Assembly: GCA_024362935.1 (NCBI GenBank)
Contig: JANCRA010000007.1
Span: 14,448,503-14,512,502, forward strand
Length of the DNA stretch: 64,000 nucleotides
Direction of reading: 5' to 3'
DNA from: Setophaga petechia
Taxonomy: Eukaryota > Chordata > Aves > Passeriformes > Parulidae
The translations under genes were made by a program, and so were the position numbers. Shown here piece by piece: positions 1-29,814 of this stretch. The stretch's first letter is position 1; each line of letters begins with the position of its first letter. A model generated the notes under the pieces. That model saw nothing but the letters and a program-made list of their open reading frames with translations, made no database searches and was not told where the DNA came from.

Positions 1-16384
<16,384 letters not shown>

Positions 16385-16990
16385 CTCCTTCGAAGCCAGA
16401 ACTATTTTTATAAAGCCTGACAAACTTCATGAATGGTGATGTGACATTTATTCCTCTTACTTGCTGAACCACTGATGGAGAAGTTAAGAAGGGCACGCTT
16501 AATGGGAAAATAAAGTAGACAGATCTTTGTTTGTCTGCCTTTAATATTGCTTCCACGTATTTTGGAAACTATTTCATTTATAAATGAACATAATCAAAAC
16601 TAGTCATGTATAGCCTCTAGCATTTTAAATTATTTTTATTTATTAGAAAAAATATATTTTTCTTTTTTTTTCATTGTTGAGTATTTTCCCTTAAAAAAAT
16701 GGCATATGTGGCCAGACTCCTAAGAATTAAAAAAACCCAACAAACCCTCAGTCTTTGGCTTAAAGGAGAATGATGGTCACAGTTATAAAGATATGTAATT
16801 AAGGGAGAAAAATGATATATTTACAAAAAAGGAAAAAAGGTCCAACTTGTATTTTAGTAAATCAAAAAAAAAAAACCCCAAGAAAAAACCCTACACTTCA
16901 CCAAAATGTTTCTTTATCAGAAGATGTGTATTTTGTTCAGCATCGACACCAGCTCTTAATAAATTGAACTTATTTATTTTCAGAGTTGAA
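16385..16990 (+). promoter_or_regulatory. KCNMA1: KCNMA1 3' UTR with poly(A) signals and AU-rich tracts
   Basis: After the VEDEC stop, AATAAA occurs at 16509-16514 (125 nt downstream), the variant ATTAAA at 16726-16731, and AATAAA again at 16958-16963. AU-rich elements (ATTTATT-type) lie at about 16628-16680 and 16970. For EMVYR transcripts the UTR would start at 16255. Which signal is used cannot be told here, and a longer UTR is possible (further AATAAA at 17714-17719). Confidence 0.6.
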
Positions 16991-17952
16991 AGTCATATTT
17001 TTGTACATGTAACATTCTTCAGAAATAATCTTTGTTTTATTAACATATACAGATCATCTTGGCTGCCAGTTGTATGAAGGTGCAGTAACCTCCCTGCTGT
17101 GCCCTACCCCTTCTCACGGTGGCACCCAGGGAGCACGATGTGACACAGGCACAGGGAATGTCACCACCCCAGCAAGGGCCATGGACTAACAGGGCACTTG
17201 CTAGAAATGGCAAACCTGGCAATTGCACTTCACTTCCCATTAGCCATCAGCAGTTGCTAATTTCAGGAAGGCAAGCTTGGCAATTCTTCTTCTTTTGCCA
17301 TTATTACAGTGATTTAATCCAGAGTGCATAAAATAGTGCATGGAAGCATCAGTTATAAACCATCTAATCTACCACGTTTTGTTACTTCCTTACTTCAGAA
17401 GTGCTGATGGCCTTTCATTGGTCTGAGATGGTGCAAATTCTTCCTGATATGTACAGAGATTTAGCTCCAGAGCCTTGCACTTTAGTAAAAGCTCATACCC
17501 TGGTAAAGGGCACACTGAATCTCCTTTTGGTTAATTCAGATTGGGATAAAAACTGGTTTAGCTCCAGCTCTATAATCTCGCAACATGCTGTCCTCAGTTA
17601 ATTCCTACAATAAGCAGCATCTTATTTTAGCAGTTGTTCTTCTGGCTTTTTTTTCCCCTTTTATTTATTTTTACTTTGCTGAGACACCACACAAAAAAGT
17701 ACAGTAAAAACCAAATAAAAATAATAATAGTGATGAATGTATTTATTATGATAACATGCAAAAGGCCTTTGATGGGTGCCTTTTGTGTCAGCAGTTTCAC
17801 AAAGTTGCCAACAAGCTTTATAGCCATCAGACAAAAATGTGATGTTTCATATCTGTGCTGCAGTATCCACCCACCCAAGCATTCATGTTCTAAATGATTT
17901 AGTTACTCTCTCTGTCTCAAATAAGCAACATCTGACACAATTGTGTGGAAAC

Positions 17953-17979
17953 AAAAAAAAAAAAAAAAAAAAAAAAAAA
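17953..17979 (+). repeat. Poly(A) run, 27 nt
   Basis: An uninterrupted A27 is followed by GGAAAGG. No target duplication or retroposed body is seen upstream, so it is treated as a mononucleotide microsatellite. Confidence 0.9.
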
Positions 17980-19536
17980 GGAAAGGCTGTGATAGTAGGG
18001 AAGCAAAAACCAAAACCAGAGTCATCAGGAAAAGCAGATTTTCATTGTGCAAGTTAACTTTAGGCTTTGTAATTTTGCAGAATTGTTAAACACCACAATT
18101 AAACATACCGTGGTATTTTTATCATTAGAGAAATATCAGCGAATCAAACAAATACAAAACAGATGATGAATTTATTGTGAAAACAATGATGTCCACTATG
18201 TAATCCAACATTTAAGCCAAACTATCTCAGCTTTAATGTTTGTCCACTGGCTGCAGTACAAGTATAATCATACTAACACCTAATAGGCTTTATTCTGGAG
18301 TGACTTCTTGGACTGTGACTATTTTGTTGTTACATTTTGTAGAATAGCTATTTAAAGACAATAATGAGAATTGTTAATACAGTATCTGTAAAATTGGATT
18401 GTTTAAAATATTTCACTCTCCTACAGAGTAACAAAACAATACAAGCAGTTTTTCATTATTACTTAGATGCATGTTTAATGCATTTCACAGTCCCCAAAAG
18501 AGAAGATAATTCCAGTGAGTTCTTCCAACATATGCTGCTTCAGCTAGTGACACGTTATAATTTACATCCAGTCTCTGCATTGGGTCATGTTAAGCCTTTT
18601 CTTTGAAGTCAGTGCTCCTTTTTCATTTATGAACTGCATTCATATTACAACCAGAATGAAAAAAGCTGGTCCTGAGTACAGGAGAATTGTAGAAATTTGT
18701 GTTCAACCTCACCAAATACATATGAATTTTAATTTGTTTTTCCTGAGAAGACTGGTGTTTACTCTAGGGGCATAGAACATTATATCTTATATCTTTATCA
18801 TATACTGTGGCACTTCTGAGAGCCCTTCCTTCAGAAGTGAACATTCACTGGGTAAAACATACTAACAAATCAAATACAGCACCCCTACATTGCTGAGCTC
18901 CGTGTGTGTCTCTGTCCAGTTTAACAGTCACACCCCAAAATCCCATGCTATTGTTTGTAAATAAAGGACAAGACCTGAACACACTCAATGAGCTCTTCTG
19001 GCGCAGACAGCTCCATAGGCAATGGTTGATAAACAACACCCATAGAGAGCAAACAAGACAGAGAGAAACAGGTGGAGTTATGGATCTACATTTCCCATTT
19101 ACAGAAAAGCTAGAATCAGTGATATTTTCTTACTCCTATTTTTGGTAATCAAAGATGCAGGATTGATGTCTGGAAATTAGATGGAGGAACAGATAGAAAA
19201 CCAGTTGGAATCTTTGATATTCAGCCATTAGAAATTATAATAAGGCCAGCACCAATACATGGATATATGAAGTTATATCAAAGCTGGGGAAAAGGTTGGG
19301 AAAGGGACAGCTGACAGAACACATGATGACCAATACAGAAATAAGTTCTTGGTCTTTATCAATAACTTTTACCCCTGTCTCAGAAGGCAAAGATTAAAAA
19401 AAAAAAATGGCTGGGGAGGATTTCCAGGTTTGTTTGTTTGTTTGTTTTCTGGGGCTGTTTTTTTTGCATTAATTGCATGCACTACTGATACAGGCTATAG
19501 AATGTTTTTTTGGTAACTCATGTGTTGGATAAAGGG

Positions 19537-19672
19537 CGTGTCTGTGTGTGTGTGTTTGCACATACACATGTCCACACATGCACACACACATATATAAATC
19601 TATGTGGGTACACACGTGAACACAGATGTGTATGTGGGTACAGACACACACATATGTACATGGGTGTGCAGG
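19537..19672. repeat. Compound GT/CA repeat with alternating strands
   Basis: A (GT)n stretch is followed by CA-rich, then GT-rich, then CA-rich sequence (TGTGTGTGTG, CACACACATATATA, ACAGACACACACATATG). Adjacent complementary tracts can fold back on one another and are prone to Z-DNA or hairpin formation. Confidence 0.8.
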
Positions 19673-21035
19673 TATTTGATAGAGTCATCACAAGAAGGTC
19701 TCATCATTTTTATTTTCCATGAGCTGGGGTGAAGAAAGGCACAAAAAAGAAGAAAACATTACTTGCAGGGTAGCATATGGAAGAATTTTGTTCTATTTTC
19801 ACCTGGTTTGACCAAAAGCCAGCCATCCTGGCTAGTTTTATGCAAGATGGTCTGAGATTATGCTGCAGAGCCTTCTCTCACTGCTGTAGCTGGGCTGTGC
19901 TCCTGGCCCTCCTCACACCCCTGCACTTGTCTGCTCCCACACTGCCAGAAAGTCTGCTGGCTCTCTCTGTTTCATGGCTATTGTTTTAATTTGCCCCCTG
20001 AAGCTCATGAGCACTAAGATGAAAGGATAAAACTCTCCTCTGATAGATTTGGTGGCAAGTGCCAAACACAGCAAAAGTTAAGGTATAAAGTAAAGAAGAT
20101 ATTAATAGTCTAAATGCAAATGTTAACATCTTGATGTGATTGTGTAATTCCTTCTAAAATAATAAGTATATGATGTATTTGTTAATAGGGAAAAACAAGA
20201 TAAAAACATTTCCTTGCACATTTTAAAAGCATTCTAAAACTGTCACTGACATTTTAACACCTTGTCTTTCAAATCAGCATCAATGGCCCAGCAGCAGGGA
20301 ATACATGGGACAGAAAGTACAAACCCCTTGATCTGGCCAGACATGGTCAACTGGACGTGCAAAGAACTAAATGGCCTCAGCCAAGGGCAGGACAGGACAA
20401 TTGTAGTTTGCAAGGCAAGGTACAGGAGACACTGCAAAAACATTTAGACTTTTATTATACATTGTTGGGTGTTGGTGGATGAGGTTGGTTATTTTGGCCT
20501 GCAAAGGAAGATTTTGCATTTCTTGAACTCTTCATGTAGTAGAAGAAGAAAGTAAAATAGTGTGTTCTTATTCAGGTTTTGCTGGAGTGGTGTGTGTCTA
20601 AACCACAGCTAACAACTACTGCAATAATTGGTTGCATAAACTGGTGAATAAACATACATGACAAAAAAAAAAGAGCAATAATTTACAAATGGCTAATGAT
20701 TTGTGTTTTCACTGCTTGGCCACTCACTGGCCAATCCATAAAATTGTTAACAACTGTCCTGGACTAGCTGACTCACATGGGCACAAACTGAAACACAGAG
20801 CAGGTGTTTAAGTGGTTTTAAGAAGTGGGTTCCTAAGGGCTCCTGGATCCCAATGTATTTGAAATGAACACATATTGAGGTCAATATGTGTGTGTGTGCC
20901 TGTTTTATTTTTACAGCTGTTATCATTGCGAATTTTTTCAGCACCAAAAGAAGTGTGTGTCTCACCTTTCATTTCTAGTTTTGAATGTGATTAAACAAAA
21001 TAACCAAGAGTGTGAAAGGCGATGAACAGGACAAA

Positions 21036-21081
21036 GTGAAAACACAAATCGGTTCCCAGTGAAAACACAAATCGGTTCCCA
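21036..21081. repeat. Perfect 23-bp tandem duplication
   Basis: Two identical 23-nt units occupy 21036-21058 and 21059-21081, each beginning GTGAAAACACAAATCGG. The absence of any mismatch suggests a recent duplication or a polymorphic minisatellite. Confidence 0.95.
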
Positions 21082-22081
21082 GTGTTACAGTGGATTAGCC
21101 TGGGAATATCTGTCAAAGTCAATGGCAAATGCATTAAAAATTCAGAGGAAAGGAGAACCCTTTATAAGCCTTCTGTTTTTTTTCCTTTCTGGCATCTGAA
21201 CCACTGAAATCCCCTACATGCAAACAAGCACCTTTTAAATTTTTTTTAATTCTAAAGGTTCTTGAATAATCACAGGCTTAAGATATTTTTTTAAGTGATT
21301 ATATATGCAACCAGGTCTCCTAATATTCCATTTATAGTATTGTCATGCTGAGCAATAGTAGTGGGTGTGGGTTCCAGCCCCATCTGAAATAATGAAAGGA
21401 ATGTAGTAGCTCTTGTGCTATAGTCACTGCCCAGGATGGTGGGTGGGCCTTTAGTATTGATAAGTCTGTGCCAGCATTTATCAGAGCTATATTTCTGTCA
21501 GTAATGTATCTGTTCTGCACAGGTTCTCTCTGCTCCAGAGTATGCAGCCACGCTGAGGCTGTGCAGCCTCTGAGCAGCACTCTGTAACCCAGGTAAATTC
21601 TACTGGAGCTAGCAGAGAGGACTGCTCTGAGCTATCTTCTCTGCACAGAGGTGTGGTACTGGGGACTGCCAAAAGGAGAAGGGGTAGGGAAAACGAAGAA
21701 AATATAAAATATAAGGTATTTCTTTTATTACTTTGGTTCTAATTTAGAGCAATATCTAACTTAGAAGCTAAACAGTAATGCTGCATCTAATTAGAACCTT
21801 TATGATGTTGAGACAAGGTTTCTTACTGTTTCAGTCAATGCATTTTAGAGGAGATCTCTATAAAGTAAAAAAAGCAAACAACCCAGAGCACAGCATATAG
21901 GCAGTTGAATAAATGTAATAAAACCCACAGATTTTTCAGAAACAAAACAGTGTGGCATACGAGCATTTTGTTGACTGGATGATAACTAGTAGGAACCAAA
22001 TAAGAATATCAGCAGACGTTATCTCAAGCAGTTAAAAAATTTCTGCTTCTGCCATGGTCCCATAGCTTGGGACACACATGC

Positions 22082-22115
22082 TTAGCCAATGCAAATACTT
22101 AGCCAATGCAAATAC
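22082..22115. repeat. Tandem 17-bp duplication with CCAAT and octamer motifs
   Basis: TTAGCCAATGCAAATAC occurs twice head to tail (22082-22098 and 22099-22115) without mismatch. Each copy holds CCAAT and the POU-factor octamer ATGCAAAT, overlapping by AT. Whether it is bound by anything is unknown. Confidence 0.95.
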
Positions 22116-23213
22116 TCTAACCTCTGGCAAGAAGAAAAGAAAAAAAAAAAAAGAAAAAAAAAAAAGGAAAAAAATGTATTACTTTAACTTTCTCATTTCT
22201 GTAGAGTTCCAAACTGATGAAACCACTTTCTTCCTTTGGAAAAAACCACACACATGCAAATACATATATACAATATCTTCTGAATGTTTCACATGTCTAC
22301 ATTAGTTATAGTTTGGAAGTGGAGATGGTGAGGGGTACACTGAGAACCAGCTAGCATCCTAACTTGAAAGTTCATCAAGAAAAAGGAGTACGACTTCATC
22401 ACTTTACTTTTAACATCATGGGTTGGTGAGAGAGAACAAATGCTGGTGCTCAGAAATGATCTACCTGACTTTGTCATATGTAATATCCAGTGAAAAATAT
22501 ATCGTCCTGTAAAAAGGGTTTGTACATAACTTGTACATGGTTTCATTTTGTATTTTTCTCAGATTAAAATTTATGTATTTGTGTTCTAAAAGAAGGAGAT
22601 AATGCTGTGGTTTTTTTTTTCTCTTCTAGAAAAGTTTGCAACTTGTATCACCAAGTCATAAATATTACAGCATTCATGAAACCAATGCTATTAATACTTT
22701 GACTGAAGATTAACCCAACAGACTTTCTCTCTTGCTTACACTCCAGAATCATACTCCTTGCTAATAGTAATTAATATCAGCTGCAATGGAGGATGCTGTG
22801 GGTATTATAAATGAGTAATTCTGCACTAGCAACAAATGGCACACTAACACCAGCTGTGTCATCAAGTACAGATAAAGTTGGTATAATTTAACTACTTTAC
22901 ATGCTTGAACAGACCATTTCATATCACCTTAAGCTCTGATAGGTCAAATTCAAATGGATTAGTAATTTTGCTAAACAGCCCAAGATTTTCTACTTTCTCA
23001 TGATGATTACATTTAAAAATAATATGCAAGTTTTGGACTATGTTTCCATTGCAGGGAATTAGGTATCATCCTACATGCAACTGTATGGGTTTAGGCTTAA
23101 GAAAAAACAGTCTCCTTTTGGAATCTGTAAGCTTGTGCACATGTGGCTGGCATTCTGCTAAAAAATAATGTTGTCATTAAGGTTGACATTATTAATCTCC
23201 CAAAAAAGCTCCC

Positions 23214-23283
23214 CCACCAAAAAAACCTCAAACAAACAAACAAAAAAACCCCAACAATCTAAAACAAAGAAAAAAAAAACACT

Positions 23284-23314
<31 letters not shown>
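23214..23314 (+). repeat. A/C-rich low-complexity tract ending in A30
   Basis: CCCCACC, AAACAAAC repeats and A runs lead to an uninterrupted A30 at 23285-23314. No retroposon body is recognisable upstream, so this is called simple sequence. Confidence 0.9.
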
Positions 23315-23315
<1 letters not shown>

Positions 23316-26300
23316 CCGCTTTTCAATCCTCCCTTACTTACCACAAGTGTGCCCTTTGCCACCTGATGCCTCTAGGGAAAAAATTCTATTTTAAAAAAGA
23401 CTGTAAATTTTCTCTTACTTCAAAGACATAGGACATTCAGACCTATTTCTAAGTAAGGGCACTCAAAGACCCTAAGCTTGATTCCTGGCTGTATGTACTT
23501 GACTGACCTCTTCAAAAAGCACTCCCCTACCCACATGCTCTAGCTCTTAAAACACAGATTTATTAATACACTTTTTTCAAAACATTCATTATGCTAAAAT
23601 TTTCACCTACCTCTGGGTCTAGTTTGCCAGGTTTTACTTTCCCATTTTTTTTCACCAATGAGACACAAGTGTCCAGTAACCAGACATTTTTGACAAAAAA
23701 AAAAATCTTACAGTCAGTGGGAGAGTGAGTTCAAAGTATCCCAATGGAGATGCTGGAGAGAGATGAACACTCCAAAGCACTTCTTAATTTTTTTACAACG
23801 TTATTCAATTTCCACTTTCTTTTCCTGCTTGGAAGAAGAAACTCCTCTTTCCAACATCCTTGTCTTCTTAGGCTCTCCTGAGCGACTTGGAAACCAAATC
23901 ACAGGAACAACTCGTAAAACATTTTATTGCATTTGAAACCACTGACTCTTGAGAAACTTTAAACATATCTGTTCATTTTTCAGTTCATCCCCTCAAGTGT
24001 TATCCAGTAAATTCTTTTTTTAGACATCAGATACAATAAAATATATATATGCAAAAGCATTCATTGCAAGATACAGTGCAAAACAGATCAACAAATGTTG
24101 GTTTTCTCATGGATCAAAGACTTGACATGTAGGATCCATAATCCATGTGTGCAGACTGAATTAGGTAGCCCTTCACTCCAGGTGACCAGCTTGAATGCAA
24201 AGCTTTTGTAAAAGTCAATATCATAGTTGTTTAATGTTGGAATTAATGAAAGCAGGAGTGTTCCCTTACTTCCAAGATAACTGTGGTGATACCAGAAGTC
24301 AAGAAAACCCATGATTTGCACATATATATTATTTTCCCACTGAGGAAGAGAAGGTTTCAAAGACAACTTTTCCTTATGATAGACTTTCTGAAGGGTGCTG
24401 TAAAATTAATTTCTTATCCTCCCATTGTACATGCTCAGACATCCCTGTTTTGTCTTTTCATGATACACAAGCTTCATTGCTTCTTCAGCAATATTCTAGT
24501 CAGATAATGAAAAAAAAAAACCCACCCTTTCATCATTCTGTATATGAATATAGTTGCTATCAAGTTATAATAAACGTGTGCAAGACAGTGGAATTTAGGA
24601 AACCTGGACATTTTTCATTTTGCATGGCGAGGCTACCATGCAGTCACCCACACTGATGAACTGCTTCTTGAAATGCAGGTTAGAGAATCAAGTCCAAGCA
24701 GGTTATGAAATTATTTAAAAACTTCTGCACTGACATGGAAACATCGAAGGAGAAAAAAAAGAGATGATTAGGTGAGTAGACTATTACATGTGACAATTGA
24801 GCTGGAGAGTTTTACTGAGGGAACATGGACACAGACAGAAGTTTGGGTAGCTGGGTAACCCAGTCATTTGTATGGATGGCAAGTATGACAAAGAAATCCC
24901 TTTTACATTTACCAATTGTATTAGAATTCCTCTTTCCTTGCAGTGTTGGATCAGTTAGATACATTTCTAGGTTTTGCAAGTATTTCTCGTACTTGGACTC
25001 TGCCCAGATGATTTGCAGGGAAGATCAGGGCACCAAGCAATGAAACTCCTTGCAGCCATTTGATACAATTTGTTGTAGCTGGGCTTTTAAGAAATAAATC
25101 TGTTAATGTGTGCTCAAACATCTGCAGGGTGTTTTTTAGGGAAACCAGCAGTCTGGTCTTTGATGTGTCCATTCTCACTGAAAACTTTGCTGTGGCCAGA
25201 AGGAACCAACTGCGTTCCAGCAGCAGGGGAAGCTCCAAGCATTATTGCCCTTTCTAATTCACATTCTTTCTTCAAGTCAGTTATTACCCTCATGCCCTTT
25301 GCTTGCTACTAGGAAATCAAAACTGTCTCTATAAACAATAGGAAAATCTATTCTTGTTTTAAATTATGTTTTTATCCACTTTTCCTAAAAATACCCAAGA
25401 TATGCCTGGAAATCCCTTTCAGAATGAAAGGGGTCAGTCAGTGTATTACATGCCCAACATGCATAACACGCTTTACTACTGCAAATAGTAGCTGGTACTG
25501 CCCACAAAACATGCTTAGCTTTATCCCCTTTAACATTTATCTTCATAGTATATGGTAGTTTTAATATTATTATGATTATTGCTACTTCCTACCACTAGGA
25601 CACACATCAAGAATGCTGATCAGAGAAGCTCTCTACAAAACAGTATCTTTTCCACTTCTGCTGATGGAGGATATGAGTCCTGGAAGAAACTGATGTAAAT
25701 TTGATTCCTTTACCTTTAAAATACCATATTGTTCTTCACAGTGACCACTGGGGAATTTGTACACAGTCTGGGCTTTGACACAAGCACACAGGGCTCCTCC
25801 AAAAACAAACAATAGGAATGTTTGCAGTCCTGGCAACAGCTGGATCTGCAGGATGATTTGTACAGTTATTAGCAGGGAGCTATTTTCTATGGAATCCCTT
25901 GTAGTCCATTCAGTGCTGTTGGAGGCTGCAGGATCAGCTCATCATCCTCCAGCTGTTCTCTCATTAATACACCTCTGACCTGGAGGCCTATTCTGAGTGG
26001 GACAGAGACTCTAGTCAGTTAAATCACCTGTCTCTTGGCTATGCTGTGAAGACATAATTATCAGGATTAGATTGAGATCATTAATTTAGAGCAAAAATAA
26101 TACTGTCTGTAAGATGTTGAAGATTTAAATCCCCAAGACTCAGTAGCAAAACCCTGGTAAAGTTCATGTTGTTGGACAGTGACCTATTGCTGTGTCCAGG
26201 TCTCACAGAGAATATTTATTGCATAATGCCTTTAGCATGCTCAGTAAGCACATGCACCATGCTCCTTCCAGCAAACAGTAGCTCTTTAACATAAAATGCC

Positions 26301-27049
26301 TTTTGAAGGCAACTGAGTCTTGATTGTCTATGAAGGGAGACTAATGTAACTGGGTAACCAAGACACTTCAGTTTAAGTGGAATGAATCTATGCCATGTAT
26401 TCTGTCATCCCTTTATGGAAGAGCAGCTCTGATATACTGCAATGAAAGACTTTTTGGTAAGGGGGATGGCTTAAGGTCACCTTCTTTTAAAGCTCACCTA
26501 TCCAGGGAAATATAGTAACATGGAACATGAGCTTTTGTTTTAACAAAGTTATTTTTTCAATTTAGAAATACGAACAATCTCCAAAACCTATGATACATAT
26601 AATTTTCAATGCCTCTGTTCCTTAGACTCAGCCCATGGCACATAGCTGAAGGAGCAAACCTTTACTCCATGTTTAAAGTTAACCTGAAATTTAATTACAT
26701 GGAATCTGCTATTGTTTATTTGCAGCAGTTAGATTTCACATGCTCTGTTGATTAAAAGAAAGTTCTGAACCCCCTAATTTATGAGACCAACAAAGAAATA
26801 AAGATTATTCAAAATTGTTAAGGAGGAGGGTAAGAGAAGCAGAAAGCATCTTTGGCACATCATTAAGAAAGGATGTGTTGGAGAAAGTGGAGTGGAGAAG
26901 GGAAAGCAAATGACCAAAGATTAAAACAGAAAAGCAAAAGTGCTAGATCAGGAAAGGAAACCAACTGAAAACATGAGGATGGAGGGGAAACAATGCAAAA
27001 GAGTTCATGGTGGGTGCAGAGTGATCAGGCCAAAGCTAATGAGCTTTTT

Positions 27050-27300
27050 CTCACACTCTGAAATCGACAGATCTACCACGTGCGCCAGCGAGATGTGGTT
27101 GCTTTCCATAGCAAGGCAGATGACTTTTTATCAGATGTGTCACTTGGTGAAATAATTGCCAGCAATAATGGTGCAATAGCAGCACACTCCGAGCACAATT
27201 TATCCATGTCTGTTCTATCTTTCAACTTCAAAGCTTCTACTGCCTCACAGATCACATCAAAATGACACCCCTGTCGTTAATGACAGTGGTCTAATGCAAT
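27050..27300. other. Candidate conserved noncoding element with E-box
   Basis: An island with retained CpGs and a CACGTG E-box (27077-27082) sits in a CpG-poor desert, followed by CGAGATGTGG and a palindrome-like GTCGTTAATGAC. Both strands are open for about 60 codons, but neither translation resembles a known protein. Confidence 0.3.
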
Positions 27301-29172
27301 ACTGAGAAGTCAAATCACTTCTCCACATAGGCAGAATGCCTCATACAGAAACTAGGCATGTGCACGGGTCCTGACATTCGTATTCAGATTTGTATTTGTG
27401 GGGAAGAGGGTGGGTTTGACATACAGATTTATTCACATTTGCAACGGCCTGTTTTATAAAGCACAAAATTCACTAACATTAGAAAGGAGTGGAGACAAGA
27501 GTAGCATGCAGAGCCTTAACTTATGCAAAGTGAATGCCTGGATGTAGGAAATTTCCCTTTGCACAGCCCACAGCACGTGTTAGCCGGTGTCACAGGTCAG
27601 AGATGTGATTTGTCTTTAAAGAAAGAAAGAAAAAAATGAGTCAAATAAAGAAAAATGTACCTTTAAATGCACACTGTCCTTGTAGGCAAATGCACATATT
27701 TTTCTGGATCTAGGAACAAAACAAGCTGCTGTGATACCCCTCCTGGTGGTCATTACTCAGGTAAAGAAGAAAGCTTGCAAACTGCAGTTATTAAAAAGAA
27801 AGAATTGTCTGTTTATTTTCCAGTGCTGTTTGAAAATTACCATAGAACAGTAAATCTCTAAATATGAAAAATATGTATTCTTCTTACATAGCATACATAA
27901 ACACACATGCAGCCAACATAGTGGCAGGGACACCATTTGTTTAAGTTTCATTAAGATGTGTAGTTAAAAGCCTTATTAAAAGGGTCCATTTCTCACTTCA
28001 GTGAGTTCAGTGAAATTTATTGCCTGAGGGTTAAGTAATGCTTCAGAGGAAAAATGAGATTTAGGAATATTTTCATATGTTACCATCTTTTCCAACACAA
28101 ATATTTCCTACAATGGCTGCTTGGATGGAGGGTTCAGACTTCGCTGTATGTTTTCACAATGCTTTATATGTTAAAATAGACAATCAAACAAAATAACCAG
28201 CTCTCAGCTTCACCTCTAAGGAAATAAAAAAAAAATACGGAAAATCTGCTTTGGGTAGGAAGCAAAGTCAGTTTTTTGTAACAGATTTATTTTTCTCAGT
28301 TATTATTGCTATTCCACAAAGATGCTTAGAAGGACTTAATTAAAAAGACAAATAAAGAAAGGGAAATAAATGGGAAAGGAAAATTTTCTCAAACTCCACA
28401 TTTTGATCTGTTTGGATGGTGAAAAGGAGACTTTCTAGCAGCCACTAGCAGTGTACTGCCATTGAATGGGTCTGTAGTGTAAATTACTGACTGCACATTT
28501 GTGTGCTTTGTTTTGTGTGCTGGTGGCCTTGTTATTCACTGATTGTAGGCATTTTGGAACAGCCTAACTTTAAAATCAGTTCTGTGAATCAGATTTTGCT
28601 TCTAAATTATGGGCTAGGAAGCTGCTTCCAGGAAAGTTAAAATCCTCATGGGCTGGGGAAGTTTACAGAGGCATGAAGATACTGTGTACATCTAAATATA
28701 ATGCACTGAAAACTGCAGTATTTGTCCAGTGTTTTGTTGCATTGTTTTTGTTTTTAATTATTTATCTTAAAGCTGTAGATAGGAGACTGCAGAGAGAGTG
28801 ACACTGCTCAGGTGCTGCTGCCCTCTTCATCAAGGGAACAAATTTCAAGCAACATTTATTTCTTGTTTTGTAAATATTCAATGGCAGCTCACTCATTAGG
28901 CCTTGCTTTGGAATAAGGAGGAGGAAATTGTGGTTTGGCTTTTTCTAAAGAAATTAGAATATTTATTAATACTCTTACTTTCAAGCCAGCTTATTTAAGC
29001 AATAATTTTCATGAAGCCTTAATTTTGCATTTTTCTAGTGTTTAATTCATAATTTTTGTGTTAATTTATGTCTATGACCACAGACCCTTTCCTTCCCCTC
29101 CCAAACACCAGTTTCACTCATGTTACTGTGTAAAAGTTGAAATCAGTTCTCTTCTCTTTCTGTGCACAGACT

Positions 29173-29216
29173 CCCCTCTGTCAGAAACAGCTCCCAGTTG
29201 TGCTCTGACAGAGGGG
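29173..29216. repeat. Inverted repeat with perfect 13-bp arms
   Basis: CCCCTCTGTCAGA (29173-29185) and its exact reverse complement TCTGACAGAGGGG (29204-29216) are separated by 18 nt. The spacer itself can pair CAGCT (29188-29192) with AGTTG (29196-29200). The predicted hairpin is compact and GC-rich compared with its surroundings. Confidence 0.9.
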
Positions 29217-29814
29217 TACAGCAAATTTCTCCAAACTTGTCATGACCAGTACTTTGCTGTCAGTCAGCAATTTTTGGTGTTGATTATTTTCTTAAACTGA
29301 CCTACAGTTTTAAAATTAAGAGACTGTCTATGATTTCAATTTGATTTATTACATTATTTAAGTTTATTTACTTCATTTTTGCCTCAGTTGGCTTTCCTTC
29401 TATTCTAATTTTTCATAATGTTTCAGTGGGAAGAAATACAAAAGCAGAAAGTTGGAGCAGCAACCAAGCACTTCTAGTTTCCCTCTTGGTCAGAGGGACA
29501 GTGCACACCAGATGTGGCTTAAATGAGAGAATCTCTCTGTGTATTCACACTTATTTATGTTCACTGCCTTTCTACTGCTTCCTCAAGCAATAAATGTTGC
29601 ATTTTGTCCAAAGGAGTGACCACCAGTAGCTGCTGGAACAAGTATTTTTTTTATTTATTTCAGGTTCTAGATAACATATATACTAAAATTGCTGGGAAAA
29701 AACCCCACTGGACGTAAGTTTGTCATAGCAGTAAGCTTAGAAATGCTTTTCTCCCTATGGTGGCTTTGTAAAAAGAAATACTCCTCAAACCTCTGCCCTG
29801 TAATCAGCTGAGGA

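Larger units (their letters stand above)
16991..22060. other. Distal KCNMA1 UTR or intergenic sequence, no gene found
   Basis: Mostly AT-rich unique sequence. It contains an A27 run (17953-17979), GTTT repeats (19428-19447), a GT/CA-rich compound repeat and a 23-bp tandem duplication. GC-richer patches at 17060-17270 and 21340-21670 resemble no repeat I can name. Open frames here are short and without recognisable domains. Confidence 0.7.
22061..29150. other. Intergenic, no gene found
   Basis: AT-rich sequence holding a 17-bp tandem duplication (22082-22115), A-rich simple sequence (22131-22174), a long A/C-rich tract ending in A30 (23214-23314), and a CpG-retaining patch at about 27050-27300. 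No recognisable exons or transposons. Confidence 0.7.

Noticed and set aside
23285..23314. A30 as the tail of a retroposed SINE or processed pseudogene
   Set aside because: Upstream sequence is A/C-rich simple repeat with no retroposon body or flanking duplication.
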